Of a stretch of DNA of 64,000 nt, positions 34,882-48,698 are shown in pieces. Numbering within the stretch: the first letter of the stretch is position 1; the number at the start of each line of letters is the position of its first letter. Where the stretch lies: contig NZ_CP010554.1 in NCBI RefSeq assembly GCF_000934545.1, positions 2,418,001 to 2,482,000 on the forward strand, in the 5' to 3' direction. The DNA is from Rugosibacter aromaticivorans. Its GTDB lineage: Bacteria > Pseudomonadota > Gammaproteobacteria > Burkholderiales > Rhodocyclaceae. A program made the translations under genes and the position numbers. The notes under the pieces were generated by a model that was given only the letters and a program-made list of their open reading frames with translations, was not told where the DNA came from and searched no databases.

Positions 34882-35818
34882 AGCTCATCAGACGCTGGAA
34901 GCGCCTTTGGACAAGCTCCGGAATAGACAATCCTGACAACTGACTTAATGCATCCTGAAGGCTGTTCTTTAACGCTTGCGCGGCTTCTTGATGATCGCGA
35001 TGCGCCCCACCAATTGGCTCATTAATTATTCGATCAATAAGGCCTAACGATTTCAACCGTTGTGCAGTTATCCCCATTGCGTCTGCCGCATCTCCAGCTC
35101 GATCCGCGCTTTTCCAAAGAATTGAGGCGCACCCCTCCGGAGAAATGACGGCATAGGTTGAATATTGCAACATCATCACCGTGTCTGCCACTGCAATAGC
35201 AAGGGCACCACCAGAACCACCCTCACCAATAACAGTTGCAATGATTGGTACTTTAAGCTCCGCCATTACCAAGAGATTGCGACCAATGGCTTCCGACTGC
35301 CCTCGCTCTTCAGCACTAATTCCAGGATAGGCACCCGGGGTATCAATAAATGAAAAAACAGGCAGTTGGTATTTTTCTGCCAACCGCATTAATCGCAACG
35401 CTTTACGATAGCCCTCCGGGCGAGGCATGCCAAAGTTACGAATAATTTTTTCTTTTGTATCCCTGCCCTTTTGATGGCCAATTACCACACAGGATTGACC
35501 ATCAAATCGTGCCAAGCCGCCAACGATGGCAGCATCCTCTGCCGAGTTGCGGTCGCCATGTAGCTCTTCGAACTCAGTAAATATACTGCCCAGATAGTCA
35601 AGGGTGTACGGGCGATTAGGATGGCGCGCAACCATGGCGCACTGCCATGGCGTTAACTTAGCGTAAATATCCTTGGTTAGTTTCTTGCTTTTAGCTTCAA
35701 TTCTTGATATCTCCTCAGAAATATCTACTGCAGAATCATCTTGAACAAAACGCAATTGCTCGATTTTCGATTCAACTTCGGCAATCGGCTGCTCGAACTC
35801 AAGGAAAGAAATTTTCAT
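34850..35818 (-). CDS. accA: Acetyl-CoA carboxylase carboxyltransferase subunit alpha
   Basis: 322 aa. [18 protein letters not shown] at the N-terminus and the crotonase-fold core [30 protein letters not shown] and [11 protein letters not shown] are diagnostic. With AccD it transfers carboxyl from biotin to acetyl-CoA, the first committed step of fatty acid synthesis. It starts 112 bp downstream of the rrn terminator and its end overlaps tilS. Confidence 0.97.
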   Translation of the reverse strand: MKISFLEFEQPIAEVESKIEQLRFVQDDSAVDISEEISRIEAKSKKLTKDIYAKLTPWQCAMVARHPNRPYTLDYLGSIFTEFEELHGDRNSAEDAAIVGGLARFDGQSCVVIGHQKGRDTKEKIIRNFGMPRPEGYRKALRLMRLAEKYQLPVFSFIDTPGAYPGISAEERGQSEAIGRNLLVMAELKVPIIATVIGEGGSGGALAIAVADTVMMLQYSTYAVISPEGCASILWKSADRAGDAADAMGITAQRLKSLGLIDRIINEPIGGAHRDHQEAAQALKNSLQDALSQLSGLSIPELVQRRFQRLMSYGRFKEQTVQ

Positions 35819-35929
35819 CTGGTAATTTTACCATTTTCAACAGAAAATCTCATAGGCATACATTTAACCGTAGCCCATCGACTTTCTCTTTACGTTATTT
35901 CCTCTCTCCCAAGCGCGTCTATTACCCAT

Positions 35930-35964
35930 AAAAAAACCCCCTCAAGTTTGTAAGCTTGAGGGGG
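35930..35964 (-). terminator. Terminator of the rRNA operon
   Basis: On the minus strand a perfect 10-bp stem (CCCCCTCAAG/CTTGAGGGGG, 8-nt loop) is followed directly by TTTTTTT. It lies 14 bp past 5S. Confidence 0.93.
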
Positions 35965-35978
35965 TATGTAGATGGGGG

Positions 35979-36095
35979 AGTCTGGCGTTGACCTACTTTC
36001 TCACACGGTGAAGTGCAATATCATTGGCGCAGAGGCGTTTCACGGTCCTGTTCGGGAAGGGAAGGGGTGGTTCCACCTCGCTATGGACACCAGAC
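35979..36095 (-). rRNA. rrf: 5S ribosomal RNA
   Basis: About 117 nt. The ends AGTCTGG and CCAGACT pair as the terminal stem. The internal CCCGAACAGGACCGTGAAAC block and AGTAGGTCAACGCCAGAC near the 3' end are typical of 5S. Ends are estimated to within a few bases. Confidence 0.93.
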
Positions 36096-36297
36096 TTGAA
36101 GGGGGTGCGCCGGGAGTTGACCTAATTTTTGGCCCGGCACACATGGTTCGGAAGAAGTAAAGAAGCAAGTTTTCGTACAGTTGAACCAGTAGGGCTTTCA
36201 ACTGCAGTCAGGTAAGGTTGTCATTGTAAATATTGGCTACACACCTGCGCGATTGACCGCACAGGAACTCCAGCAGTGCTGAAACTTACTGTTATAG

Positions 36298-39353
<3,056 letters not shown>

Positions 39354-39714
39354 CTATAACGTTAAGCTCCATTATTCCGGAATCCATTCACTATAGGTGT
39401 AACCAATAGGCTTCTTTTTTCCATTCCCAACGCCGGTTCAAAGAATCGGGAACAGAACGATGCAAAAATACAGTCACAACCCATGTGCCATCCCTTCCAG
39501 AATGACACATCCATTTACTTTTACTTCTTCCGAATTTTTAAAGATCGAACAACCGCTTACTCACATAATGAGCAATGGCTGAGGGCTAACGCTTTAACCT
39601 TCACTCATTGCACATCATCTAACAGACAGAGGCAGTCATCGCCGCAGGCCGCCTCCACTCGTTCCCCTAGTGCTGCCGACTGCGGTGCTGCCGACTAACG
39701 CCAAACACCAGCGA
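39354..39714 (-). other. Spacer between tRNA-Ala and 23S rRNA
   Basis: 361 nt of transcribed spacer without a gene. It contains a boxA-like antitermination site at 39535-39546 and the 5' half of the 23S processing stem next to 39353. Confidence 0.85.
39535..39546 (-). promoter_or_regulatory. boxA-like antitermination site before 23S
   Basis: GATCTTTAAAAA on the minus strand, the same 12 bases as in the 16S leader at 41985, in the position where rRNA operons carry boxA. Confidence 0.6.
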
Positions 39715-39790
39715 TGGTGGAGGATGACGGGATCGAACCGACGACCCCCTGCTTGCAAAGCAGGTGCTCTCCCAGCTGAGCTAATCCCCC
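39715..39790 (-). tRNA. tRNA-Ala (anticodon TGC)
   Basis: 76 nt including encoded CCA. Acceptor GGGGGAT pairs with the 3' arm before ACCA, D-arm AGCTCAGCTGGGAGAGC, anticodon arm CCTGCTTTGCAAGCAGG, T-arm GTCGGTTCGATCCC. It is the usual second tRNA in the 16S-23S spacer. Confidence 0.97.
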
Positions 39791-40003
39791 TTTTTGCGGC
39801 GTATTACTGCGTTGCTCGGTCGCTTGCATAGCGCTGCTATGCGGCGCTCCCTCGCGCCTTGTACTACTTGCAAAAAGCCATCGCCCCGTTGCGGCTACAT
39901 TGGTCTGCGAGAATCAAGCGAGTCAAGGCGGAGGGCCCCGCCGCCGACTTTTCGCAGGCAAGCCATGCGACAACGCCGCCATGCGCCGGTTATCGCAGAC
40001 CCA
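39791..40003 (-). other. Unusually long tRNA-Ile to tRNA-Ala spacer with a palindrome
   Basis: 213 nt where these two tRNAs are often only tens of bases apart. It has a perfect 7-bp hairpin at 39826-39842 (GCATAGC, loop GCT, GCTATGC) inside a GC-rich block. GGCGTATTAC near 39798 and GCCGACTTTT at 39943-39952 resemble parts of the dispersed 24-bp element. No gene seen. Confidence 0.6.
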
Positions 40004-40080
40004 TGGTGGGTCTGGTTGGGCTCGAACCAACGACCCCCGCCTTATCAAGACGGTGCTCTAACCCGCTGAGCTACAGACCC
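40004..40080 (-). tRNA. tRNA-Ile (anticodon GAT)
   Basis: 77 nt with encoded CCA. Acceptor GGGTCTG, D-arm AGCTCAGCGGGTTAGAGC, anticodon arm CCGTCTTGATAAGGCGG, T-arm GTTGGTTCGAGCCC. First tRNA after 16S, as in most bacterial rrn operons. Confidence 0.97.
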
Positions 40081-40133
40081 GCTGTCTGGCTTAAACAACC
40101 GATAGGTTGTAGGTGCTCACCCAGCCTTTGCTC

Positions 40134-41704
<1,571 letters not shown>

Positions 41705-42056
41705 AATCTTGCTTGTTGTCTTACTTACTTAGCGCTCTCAAACGAATCTGCGAGAATCAGCGTTGCATTTGATTGCAGCTGATTCCTTGTTTCTTCGTGT
41801 AAGTGCTTGCTTTATTACTTTCAGCTTCCAGCAGTAACAGATTCTGCACGGCAGAAACCGTACAGAACGTGATCAAATCCCCCCTTTAACGGGGAGCTTC
41901 ATCCGCTTTCAGACCTTCGATTTCAGTCCGATTGCCTGTTCCCACCACCAGCTCGGCAAGCACCTACACCTATCGGTTGTTTGGTTTTTAAAGATCTTTG
42001 CCTCACCCCCGTTTCCAGGGCTTCCAAGCCTTCTCTACATCCAGCAGAGAAACAAG
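41705..42056 (-). other. rRNA operon leader
   Basis: About 350 nt of transcribed leader, no gene. It holds a boxA-like site, the 5' half of the 16S processing stem (around 41950-41984), and several inverted repeats, such as CCCCTTT/AAAGGGG near 41880-41892. Confidence 0.8.
41985..41996 (-). promoter_or_regulatory. boxA-like antitermination site in the rrn leader
   Basis: GATCTTTAAAAA followed by ACCAAACAACC on the minus strand; it is repeated at 39535 before 23S. Confidence 0.65.
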
Positions 42057-42085
42057 ATTATAGGTGCAGCGCTTTACCTTGTAAA
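42057..42085 (-). promoter_or_regulatory. rrn promoter, sigma-70 type
   Basis: On the minus strand -35 TTTACA (42085-42080), 17-bp spacer, -10 TATAAT (42062-42057). Upstream lies an A-rich UP-like tract (AAAAAATTTGTAAAGAAAAG). It points into the 16S leader and away from pyrD. Confidence 0.88.
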
Positions 42086-42169
42086 GGGGGTTTGAACTTT
42101 TCTTTACAAATTTTTTCTGCTGCTACGAATTACAATCCCTTCGTTCAACATATACGTATATAGAACTGA

Positions 42170-43198
42170 ATGAACCTCTATCCATTATTACGCCCTCTTC
42201 TTTTTACGCTTGATGCGGAACGGGCGCACGAATTGACATTGCATGGCATTGCATTACTGGATCAACTGGGTCTCCCGCGGCCCCCAAGGCATACATCCCC
42301 GTCAGTTGAAGTCATGGGTTTACACTTTCCCAATCGAATTGGGCTTGCCGCAGGACTGGACAAGAATGCCATCGCGGTGGATGCGCTAAGCCGTCTGGGC
42401 TTTGGCTTTCTTGAGGTAGGCACAGTCACACCTCGACCACAACCCGGAAACCCGGCACCCAGATTGTTCCGCCTGAGCGACCAAGAGGCAATCATCAACC
42501 GCATGGGGTTCAATAATGCCGGGGTAGACGCCTTGTTGGCCAGACTGCAACATGTGAGATACCAGGGGATTCTCGGCATCAATATAGGTAAAAATTTCGA
42601 CACGTCAATAGAGCGTGCAACAGAAGATTATCTCATCGGTCTGGACAAGGCTTATGCACATGCCAGCTATGTGGCTATCAACATCTCTTCACCAAACACT
42701 CAGAATCTGCGTCAATTGCAAGGTCAATCCGAGCTAGATAACCTGCTTGGAAGTTTAAAGCAGCGACAAACCCAGCTCGCTGATCGTCACGGGCGCCTTG
42801 TTCCAATGGCACTAAAAATTGCTCCCGATCTTGATTCCAGCCAAATCACTACTATTGCTGACGCGCTACGTCGTCACGGCATTGATGCCGTTATTGCAAC
42901 CAACACCACGCTAAGCCGTAAGGGGATTGAAGGGTCATCCCTTGCCGCTGAAGCGGGTGGCTTATCGGGCAGCCCCTTGTTTGAAAAGTCCACAGCCGTT
43001 GTCCGCGCCCTCGCTCACGCGCTAGGAGGAGAAATTCCAATCATTGCCGCAGGAGGGATTACCACGGGTGCGCGGGCTCGCGCCAAGCTAGAGGCTGGTG
43101 CAACCTTGGTTCAAGTCTACAGTGGTCTCATCTATCGCGGCCCGGTGCTCGTAAAAGAATGTATTGCAGCCACACAAAGCTACCAGCAGGGCATTTGA
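42170..43198 (+). CDS. pyrD: Dihydroorotate dehydrogenase (quinone), class 2
   Basis: 342 aa. N-terminal membrane-association helix region ([20 protein letters not shown]), then the FMN TIM barrel: [45 protein letters not shown] (the catalytic Ser of class 2 enzymes), NTTLSRKGI and GGLSGSPLF. It oxidises dihydroorotate with ubiquinone in pyrimidine synthesis. It is divergent from the rrn operon, with only about 85 bp between the rrn -35 box and its start. Confidence 0.97.
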   Translation: MNLYPLLRPLLFTLDAERAHELTLHGIALLDQLGLPRPPRHTSPSVEVMGLHFPNRIGLAAGLDKNAIAVDALSRLGFGFLEVGTVTPRPQPGNPAPRLFRLSDQEAIINRMGFNNAGVDALLARLQHVRYQGILGINIGKNFDTSIERATEDYLIGLDKAYAHASYVAINISSPNTQNLRQLQGQSELDNLLGSLKQRQTQLADRHGRLVPMALKIAPDLDSSQITTIADALRRHGIDAVIATNTTLSRKGIEGSSLAAEAGGLSGSPLFEKSTAVVRALAHALGGEIPIIAAGGITTGARARAKLEAGATLVQVYSGLIYRGPVLVKECIAATQSYQQGI

Positions 43199-43279
43199 CA
43201 CCGTTGCCGAAACGTCTGCAAAAGCAGGATAATCGAGCCTCCATTCATTTACAGAGCAGATGCATAGCTTGCATGCGTC

Positions 43280-43864
43280 ATGACTAGCTATCTCTTCATC
43301 ATTCTCGGTGCCGTTCTTGTCAATAACGTCGTCTTCGTTCGTATCCTCGGCTTGTGTCCGTTCATGGGAGTGTCGAAGAAGCTGGAGACAGCCATCGGCA
43401 TGGGTGCGGCCACTACCTTCGTACTCACCATGGCGTGTGGCACGAGCTACATCATTGACCGCTGGCTATTGATGCCGAACCAGCTCGAATATCTGCGCAC
43501 ATTGTCTTTCATTGTCACCATCGCCGCCATTGTCCAGCTCACCGAGCTGGCTATTCAGAAAACCAGCCCGTTACTGCATCAAGTGCTTGGCATCTACCTG
43601 CCGCTCATCACGACCAATTGCGCGGTGCTGGGCGTGCCGCTGTTGAACGTCGGGTTGAAACACAATCTGGTTGAATCGCTATTGTTCGGCTTTGGTGGCG
43701 CGGTCGGATTTACCCTGGCCATGATTTTGTTTGCCGGCATCCGCGAACGGCTGGAAGGCGCGGATGTGCCCGTGCATTTTCGCGGCACGGCAATCGCCAT
43801 GATTACCGCAGGCCTGATGAGCCTGGCTTTCATGGGCTTTGCCGGTCTGGATAAGTACAAATAA
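43280..43864 (+). CDS. rsxA: Electron transport complex subunit RsxA/RnfA
   Basis: 194 aa, six membrane helices. [20 protein letters not shown] and [13 protein letters not shown] (cysteines that hold a [2Fe-2S] cluster with RnfE) are conserved. RnfA is a core membrane subunit of the ion-pumping ferredoxin:NAD+ oxidoreductase, or SoxR-reducing Rsx complex. It is first in rsxABCDGE; rsxB starts at the base after its stop. Confidence 0.96.
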   Translation: MTSYLFIILGAVLVNNVVFVRILGLCPFMGVSKKLETAIGMGAATTFVLTMACGTSYIIDRWLLMPNQLEYLRTLSFIVTIAAIVQLTELAIQKTSPLLHQVLGIYLPLITTNCAVLGVPLLNVGLKHNLVESLLFGFGGAVGFTLAMILFAGIRERLEGADVPVHFRGTAIAMITAGLMSLAFMGFAGLDKYK

Positions 43865-44422
43865 ATGCTCGCCGCGCTTCTTGTCATGGCGCTTGGCGCC
43901 GTCATCCTTGGCGCTGCGCTGGGTTACGCGGCAGTCCGGTTTCGTGTCGAAGGCGATCCATTGACCGAAAAGATCGACGCCATTCTGCCGCAAACCCAGT
44001 GCGGCCAGTGCGGTTTTCCCGGCTGCAAACCTTACGCCACAGCCATTGCCAAAGGCGAAGCGGACATCAACCAGTGCCCGCCCGGCGGCGACGAGGGCAT
44101 ACGCAAGCTGGCCGATCTGCTGGGGCGCGAGTACAAGCCGCTGTCTGCCGAGCATGGTGTTGAAAAACCCAAAGCGCTCGCCGTCATTGACGAACAGCGC
44201 TGCATTGGCTGCACCCTGTGCATCCAGGCCTGTCCGGTCGACGCCATCGCCGGTGCGGCCAAGCAAATGCACACGGTCATCGCCGCCCAATGCACCGGCT
44301 GCGAACTCTGCGTGCCGCCCTGCCCGGTCGACTGCATCACGATGGAACCGGTTGCCGAAACCGTGGCCACCTGGAAATGGAAATATCCGGTCGTGGCCAT
44401 CAAACCAGCCACCGCCCACTGA
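43865..44422 (+). CDS. rsxB: Ion-translocating oxidoreductase subunit RsxB/RnfB
   Basis: 185 aa. One N-terminal membrane helix is followed by an Fe-S domain ([13 protein letters not shown]) and two ferredoxin-type [4Fe-4S] motifs: [15 protein letters not shown] and [15 protein letters not shown]. It is the electron entry subunit facing the cytoplasm. The stop is 2 bp from the rsxC start. Confidence 0.96.
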   Translation: MLAALLVMALGAVILGAALGYAAVRFRVEGDPLTEKIDAILPQTQCGQCGFPGCKPYATAIAKGEADINQCPPGGDEGIRKLADLLGREYKPLSAEHGVEKPKALAVIDEQRCIGCTLCIQACPVDAIAGAAKQMHTVIAAQCTGCELCVPPCPVDCITMEPVAETVATWKWKYPVVAIKPATAH

Positions 44423-44424
44423 TC

Positions 44425-46188
44425 ATGTTGCGCCGTTTGTTTGATTTCAATGGGGGCATCAAGCCTGATTATCATAAAGAGGTGTCCACTCGGCTGCCTA
44501 TCGCCGCACTACCTATCACCGTCCCCCAAGGGGGCTTTCCAGAGACGGATTCAAAGCTTCGTGGCGTATTACCAGCGCCGACTTTTCTGGTCATTCCATT
44601 GCACCAAACTATCGGCGGCACACCGCGTCCGCTGGTGAGTGCAGGAGATCGCGTACTCAAAGGCCAGCGCATCGGTGCCACAGACGGCGACATGTCTTCC
44701 GCCGTCCATGCCTCAACATCGGGACGTGTCGTGGCTGTCGAGATGCGCCGCATGCCGCATCCTTCAGGGCTCTCTGCGCTGTGCGTGGTAATCGAGGCCG
44801 ATGGCCACGATGAATGGATTGAACGTCAGTCGTTTGACTACCGTCACCACACACCCGAAGAAACCCGCGATTACCTGCGCGATGCCGGCGTCGTCGGCCT
44901 GGGCGGTGCGGTGTTCCCCACACATCTCAAACTATTTTCAGGCCAAGGCGCCGGCCAGCAAGGTACACTGGATACTTTGATCATCAATGGCGCCGAATGC
45001 GAACCCTTCATCACCTGCGATGACCTACTGATGCGCGAACGGGCCGATGCCATCATCCAGGGCGTTGCTATCCTGCGCGACCTGCTTGCCGCAGGGCAAG
45101 TGCTGATCGGCATTGAGGACGACAAGCCGGAAGCGATTGCCGCCATGCAGGTCGCTGTCCGGTCGTGCAATCAAAATGACATGGAAGTCATTGTCGTGCC
45201 CACGCGTTACCCGGCAGGTGGCGCCAAACAGCTCATTCGCGTGCTGACCGGCATCGAAGTGCCGCACGGCAGGCGCTCCACCGATTATGGTGTGCAGTGC
45301 TTCAACGTCGGCACCGCCTATGCGGTTCACGAAGCGATCAATCTCGGGCAACCACTGATTTCACGCATCGTCACAGTCGCCGGCAATGTCGCCACGCCGC
45401 GCAATTATGAGGTGCTGATTGGCACCTCGATGAAAACATTGCTCGCTCAAAGCCAGCCCTTGCCCGACACCGACCGTCTGATCATGGGCGGGCCGATGAT
45501 GGGCGTGACCCTGCCGGGTGACGATGTGCCCGTGGTCAAGGCCACCAACTGCATTCTGGTCAGCTCACCCAAACTCTTTCCACCGCCGCCGCCCGAAATG
45601 CCCTGCATCCGCTGCGGCGAATGCGCCACCGCCTGCCCGGCTGATTTGCAGCCATTTGAGCTGTATTGGTACTCCCGCGCCAAGATATTCGGCAAGGCGC
45701 AGGAATATCACCTCTTCGATTGCATTGAATGCGGCTGCTGTTCGTATGTCTGCCCCTCGCACATTCCGCTGGTGGATTATTATCGTTTTGCAAAAAGCGA
45801 AATCTGGGCGCGCGAAAGCGAAAAAGATGCTGCCGACAAAGCGCGCGATCACTATGAGTTCCGCCAACTGCGTGAAGCGCGCGAGCTACAAGAAAAAACT
45901 GCGCGACTGGCTGCCAAGACAGCCGCCAGCCGTGCCGCACTTGCCGCAGGAAATACCACAACACCGGCCGCAGCACCTGTCGCAGAATCCACAGGTGAGT
46001 CCACCAAGGCGCCTTCGCCAAATGCAGCCTTGATTGCCGCCGCACTCGAACGCGCTCGTGCCCAGCAGACAGAGCCCCAAAACACGACGAGTCTGACGCC
46101 AGAACAGCAGGCCGAAATTGCCGTCATCGACGCCCGTCGCGCGGAAATCCGCGCGCAGGCTCACCCGCATCTCCCACCAGACGATTAA
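44425..46188 (+). CDS. rsxC: Ion-translocating oxidoreductase subunit RsxC/RnfC, with N-terminal insert
   Basis: 587 aa. The start ATG 44425 gives MLRRLFDFNGGIKPD; the frame upstream overlaps rsxB and is not used. NADH/FMN domain (GLGGAVFPTHLK), SLBB domain, then two [4Fe-4S] motifs CIRCGECATACP and CIECGCCSYVCP, and an Ala-rich helical tail. RnfC binds NADH and FMN. Between GGIK and LVIPLHQ there are about 41 residues where E. coli RsxC has about 22. The excess (roughly 32-54) is encoded by DNA holding two short repeats, including the 24-bp element. Confidence 0.96.
   Translation: MLRRLFDFNGGIKPDYHKEVSTRLPIAALPITVPQGGFPETDSKLRGVLPAPTFLVIPLHQTIGGTPRPLVSAGDRVLKGQRIGATDGDMSSAVHASTSGRVVAVEMRRMPHPSGLSALCVVIEADGHDEWIERQSFDYRHHTPEETRDYLRDAGVVGLGGAVFPTHLKLFSGQGAGQQGTLDTLIINGAECEPFITCDDLLMRERADAIIQGVAILRDLLAAGQVLIGIEDDKPEAIAAMQVAVRSCNQNDMEVIVVPTRYPAGGAKQLIRVLTGIEVPHGRRSTDYGVQCFNVGTAYAVHEAINLGQPLISRIVTVAGNVATPRNYEVLIGTSMKTLLAQSQPLPDTDRLIMGGPMMGVTLPGDDVPVVKATNCILVSSPKLFPPPPPEMPCIRCGECATACPADLQPFELYWYSRAKIFGKAQEYHLFDCIECGCCSYVCPSHIPLVDYYRFAKSEIWARESEKDAADKARDHYEFRQLREARELQEKTARLAAKTAASRAALAAGNTTTPAAAPVAESTGESTKAPSPNAALIAAALERARAQQTEPQNTTSLTPEQQAEIAVIDARRAEIRAQAHPHLPPDD
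44539..44586 (+). repeat. Composite repeat in rsxC: 18-bp repeat plus 24-bp element
   Basis: 44539-44556 (CCAGAGACGGATTCAAAG) matches the reverse complement of rsxG 47482-47499 with one difference. 44563-44586 is the 24-bp element (GGCGTAT, centre TACCAGCGCC, GACTTTT) and encodes GVLPAPTF. Confidence 0.65.
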
Positions 46189-46215
46189 CCGCCAGACAAT
46201 CAACATCTGCGCCCC

Positions 46216-47256
46216 ATGAATAACTCGCCCTACCTTCTCAAAGCGGCCAGCGTGCAATCCGTCATGTTGCGCGTGCTGCTCGCCTTGCTGCCTGGTCTGG
46301 CCGCTTATGTCTGGTTTTTTGGCGCGGCGATTATGGTACAGATCGTGCTGACTTCGCTCACCGCGCTCGCCGCCGAAGCGCTGGTGCTTTACCTGCGCGG
46401 CAAGCCACTGGCGCTCTTTCTGACCGACGGCTCGGCGCTGGTTACCGCCTGGCTGATTGCATTGTCCTTTCCCCCGCTCACCCCGTGGTGGCTGGTGGTG
46501 CTTGCTACCCTGATTGCCATCATTGTGGCCAAGCATCTTTATGGCGGCCTCGGGCAAAACCCGTTCAATCCGGCCATGGTCGCCTTTGCCCTGATGATCG
46601 TCGCGTATCCGCAATTCATGTCGCGCTGGCCTGGCGTCGACGCCATCGACTTTGCAACGCAGTGGAACCTCATTTTCGGTCTGCATGCAGACCATGCGCT
46701 CGATGCGCTGACCATGGCCACGCCGCTTGATGCACTGCGCACCGCCTTGCACAGCACCGGCACCATCGTCGACACACCCGCCACTGTAGCCAACACATTG
46801 GCGAACAATCCCGCCATCGGCCATCTAGCCAGTCGTGGCTGGGAATGGATTGCCGCAGGCTATCTCGCTGGCGGCCTGTGGCTGGTGCAGCAACGCATCA
46901 TCACCTGGCATTTGCCCGCGGCATTTCTCGCCACCTTGTTTCTGCTCTCGGGCCTGGCCAGTTTCATCAACCCGGCCGACTTCGCCGGACCGTTGTTTCA
47001 CCTCTTCGGCGGCGGGGCGATGCTGGCCGCTTTTTTCATTGTCACCGACCCCGTATCTGCTGCCACCACGCCTTGCGGCAAACTCATTTTTGCGGCCGGC
47101 GTGGCGCTGCTGACCTGGGTTATCCGCAGCTTTGGCGCTTACCCGGATGGCATTGCTTTTGCCGTGCTGCTGATGAACACTGCCGTACCGCTGATTGACA
47201 TGACCACCCAGCCGCGCGTTTTCGGACATAAGAAAAACGGTGATGACAGGCCATGA
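46216..47256 (+). CDS. rsxD: Ion-translocating oxidoreductase subunit RsxD/RnfD
   Basis: 346 aa polytopic membrane protein. YGGLGQNPFNPAMVAFA is a conserved block, and the covalent-FMN threonine lies in TMATPLDALRT at about 175-185. RnfD is a core ion-pumping subunit. It overlaps the next gene by 4 bp (ATGA), the usual rnfD-rnfG coupling. Confidence 0.95.
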   Translation: MNNSPYLLKAASVQSVMLRVLLALLPGLAAYVWFFGAAIMVQIVLTSLTALAAEALVLYLRGKPLALFLTDGSALVTAWLIALSFPPLTPWWLVVLATLIAIIVAKHLYGGLGQNPFNPAMVAFALMIVAYPQFMSRWPGVDAIDFATQWNLIFGLHADHALDALTMATPLDALRTALHSTGTIVDTPATVANTLANNPAIGHLASRGWEWIAAGYLAGGLWLVQQRIITWHLPAAFLATLFLLSGLASFINPADFAGPLFHLFGGGAMLAAFFIVTDPVSAATTPCGKLIFAAGVALLTWVIRSFGAYPDGIAFAVLLMNTAVPLIDMTTQPRVFGHKKNGDDRP

Positions 47257-47999
47257 CCATGCCGCACGACACCATGGAAAATTCCATCCCGCAGGCCAGT
47301 CCGCCGCGCAGCGCACTGCACATCGCCCTGCGCACGGCAGCGATTCTGCTCGCCTTCACGCTGGTCTTCACCACGCTCATGGCCAGCGCCTATTACCTCA
47401 TGGCACCGCGCGTTGCGGCCAGTGCACAAGCCGAAAAACTGCGCCTGATCGGCGTGGTGCTAGCGCCGTCTAGTGACGGACTTTTGAATCCGTCTTTGGA
47501 CAAGACTTTTTACGATAACGATCTGCTCACCGATGCCATCACCCTGCCACCGACCAGTGCTTTGGGGACAAGCGAAGAAACCCGCCTGTTTCGCGCGCGC
47601 AAAAACGGGCAGCCAACCGCGCTGATTTTTGAAGCCACCGCGCCGGATGGTTATTCCGGCAAGATCGGGCTGTTGCTGGCGGTGTCTGCCGAAGGGCAGC
47701 TACTCGCTATGCGCGTGACGCAACATAAAGAAACACCAGGTCTGGGCGATTACATTGATCCAAAAAAAGATCGCAACAAGGTGCGGCCATGGATCACGCA
47801 GTTCTCTGGTATCGGTTTCGACAGCGTACCGCTCGAACAATGGCATGTGAAAAAAGATGGTGGTCACTTTGACCAGATGGCCGGTGCCACCATTTCGGCA
47901 CGTGCCGTCACCAACGCCAGCGGCCGTGCCCTGGCCTGGGTGAATGATCATCGCGAAAAACTGTTTGCCTTGCCCGCGAACAGACTTTATAAGGAGTAA
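47253..47999 (+). CDS. rsxG: Ion-translocating oxidoreductase subunit RsxG/RnfG, with small insert
   Basis: 248 aa. One N-terminal membrane helix (about 27-50) and a periplasmic FMN-binding domain whose flavinylation site is in MAGATISARAVTNA; THKETPGLGDYID is also conserved. ATG 47259 is an alternative start. Residues about 71-86 (PSSDGLLNPSLDKTF), just before the conserved YDNDLL, look like extra sequence relative to other RnfG. The DNA there is two tandem elements with the outer boxes of the 24-bp repeat. Confidence 0.94.
   Translation: MTMPHDTMENSIPQASPPRSALHIALRTAAILLAFTLVFTTLMASAYYLMAPRVAASAQAEKLRLIGVVLAPSSDGLLNPSLDKTFYDNDLLTDAITLPPTSALGTSEETRLFRARKNGQPTALIFEATAPDGYSGKIGLLLAVSAEGQLLAMRVTQHKETPGLGDYIDPKKDRNKVRPWITQFSGIGFDSVPLEQWHVKKDGGHFDQMAGATISARAVTNASGRALAWVNDHREKLFALPANRLYKE
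47465..47510 (+). repeat. Two tandem short-centre variants of the dispersed element in rsxG
   Basis: 47465-47485: GCCGTCT, centre AGTGACG, GACTTTT. 47489-47510: CCGTCT-type box, centre TTGGACAA, GACTTTT. Outer boxes are nearly perfect while the centres differ from CACCAGCGCC. The reverse complement of 47482-47499 matches rsxC 44539-44556 with one difference. Confidence 0.55.
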
Positions 48000-48002
48000 G
48001 CC

Positions 48003-48698
48003 ATGAGCACCTTTAACGACATCGCCAGGAACGGCGTCTGGAAACAAAACCCCCTGCTGGTGCAATTGCTCGGCCTGTGCCCCCTGCTGGCCATTAGCAC
48101 CTCGCTGGTGAATGCCGTGAGTTTGGGGCTGGCAACTATTTTGGTCATGATGCTGGCCAGTCTCGCGATTGCCAGCCTGCGTGCCCTGATACCGTATGAA
48201 ATTCGCATCCCGGTGTTTGTGCTCATCATTGCCGCGCTAGTGACCATAGTTGATCTTTCCTTCAATGCCTTTTTGCACGACCTGTATCTGGTGCTCGGCA
48301 TTTTTATCCCGCTGATTGTCACCAATTGCATCGTGCTGGCACGTGTCGAAGCCTTTGCCGCTAAAAACGGGCTGGGTGTATCCACGCTGGATGGCGTAAT
48401 GATGGGCGCAGGCTTTTTGTGGGTCATCGCGTTGATCGGCGGCTTGCGCGAGCTGATTGGCCAGGGCACCTTGTTCTCCGGCATCGACATGATTTTCCCT
48501 TCACTCTCCGGCATCCAAGTGCTGCCTGCGGACTACCCCGGTTTTCTGATCATGATGCTGCCGCCGGGCGCCTTCTTTACGCTCGGCCTGTTGATCGCAG
48601 GCCGCAACTGGATCGAGGCACGTGCCAATCAGCGGCTGTTGAATCAGCGCCAACAGGCTGGCAAACCCGTTGAAAATACACCCCCCGTTGCGGCATGA
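48003..48698 (+). CDS. rsxE: Ion-translocating oxidoreductase subunit RsxE/RnfE
   Basis: 231 aa, six membrane helices, a paralogue of RsxA. LLVQLLGLCPLLAISTSLVN and IVTNCIVLARVEAFA carry the cysteines that share the membrane [2Fe-2S] cluster with RsxA. It ends the rsx operon and its stop overlaps the nth start by 4 bp, the common rnfE-nth arrangement. Confidence 0.96.
   Translation: MSTFNDIARNGVWKQNPLLVQLLGLCPLLAISTSLVNAVSLGLATILVMMLASLAIASLRALIPYEIRIPVFVLIIAALVTIVDLSFNAFLHDLYLVLGIFIPLIVTNCIVLARVEAFAAKNGLGVSTLDGVMMGAGFLWVIALIGGLRELIGQGTLFSGIDMIFPSLSGIQVLPADYPGFLIMMLPPGAFFTLGLLIAGRNWIEARANQRLLNQRQQAGKPVENTPPVAA

Noticed and set aside
46420..46450. GGCTCGGCGCTGGTTACCGCC in rsxD as another copy of the dispersed element
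   Set aside because: Only the central bases match, both outer boxes are absent, and the peptide is the normal RsxD sequence.
45886..46824. A 312-codon minus-strand frame opposite rsxC/rsxD
   Set aside because: It shadows genes with clear Fe-S and flavin motifs and is itself low-complexity Gly/Arg/Gln-rich.
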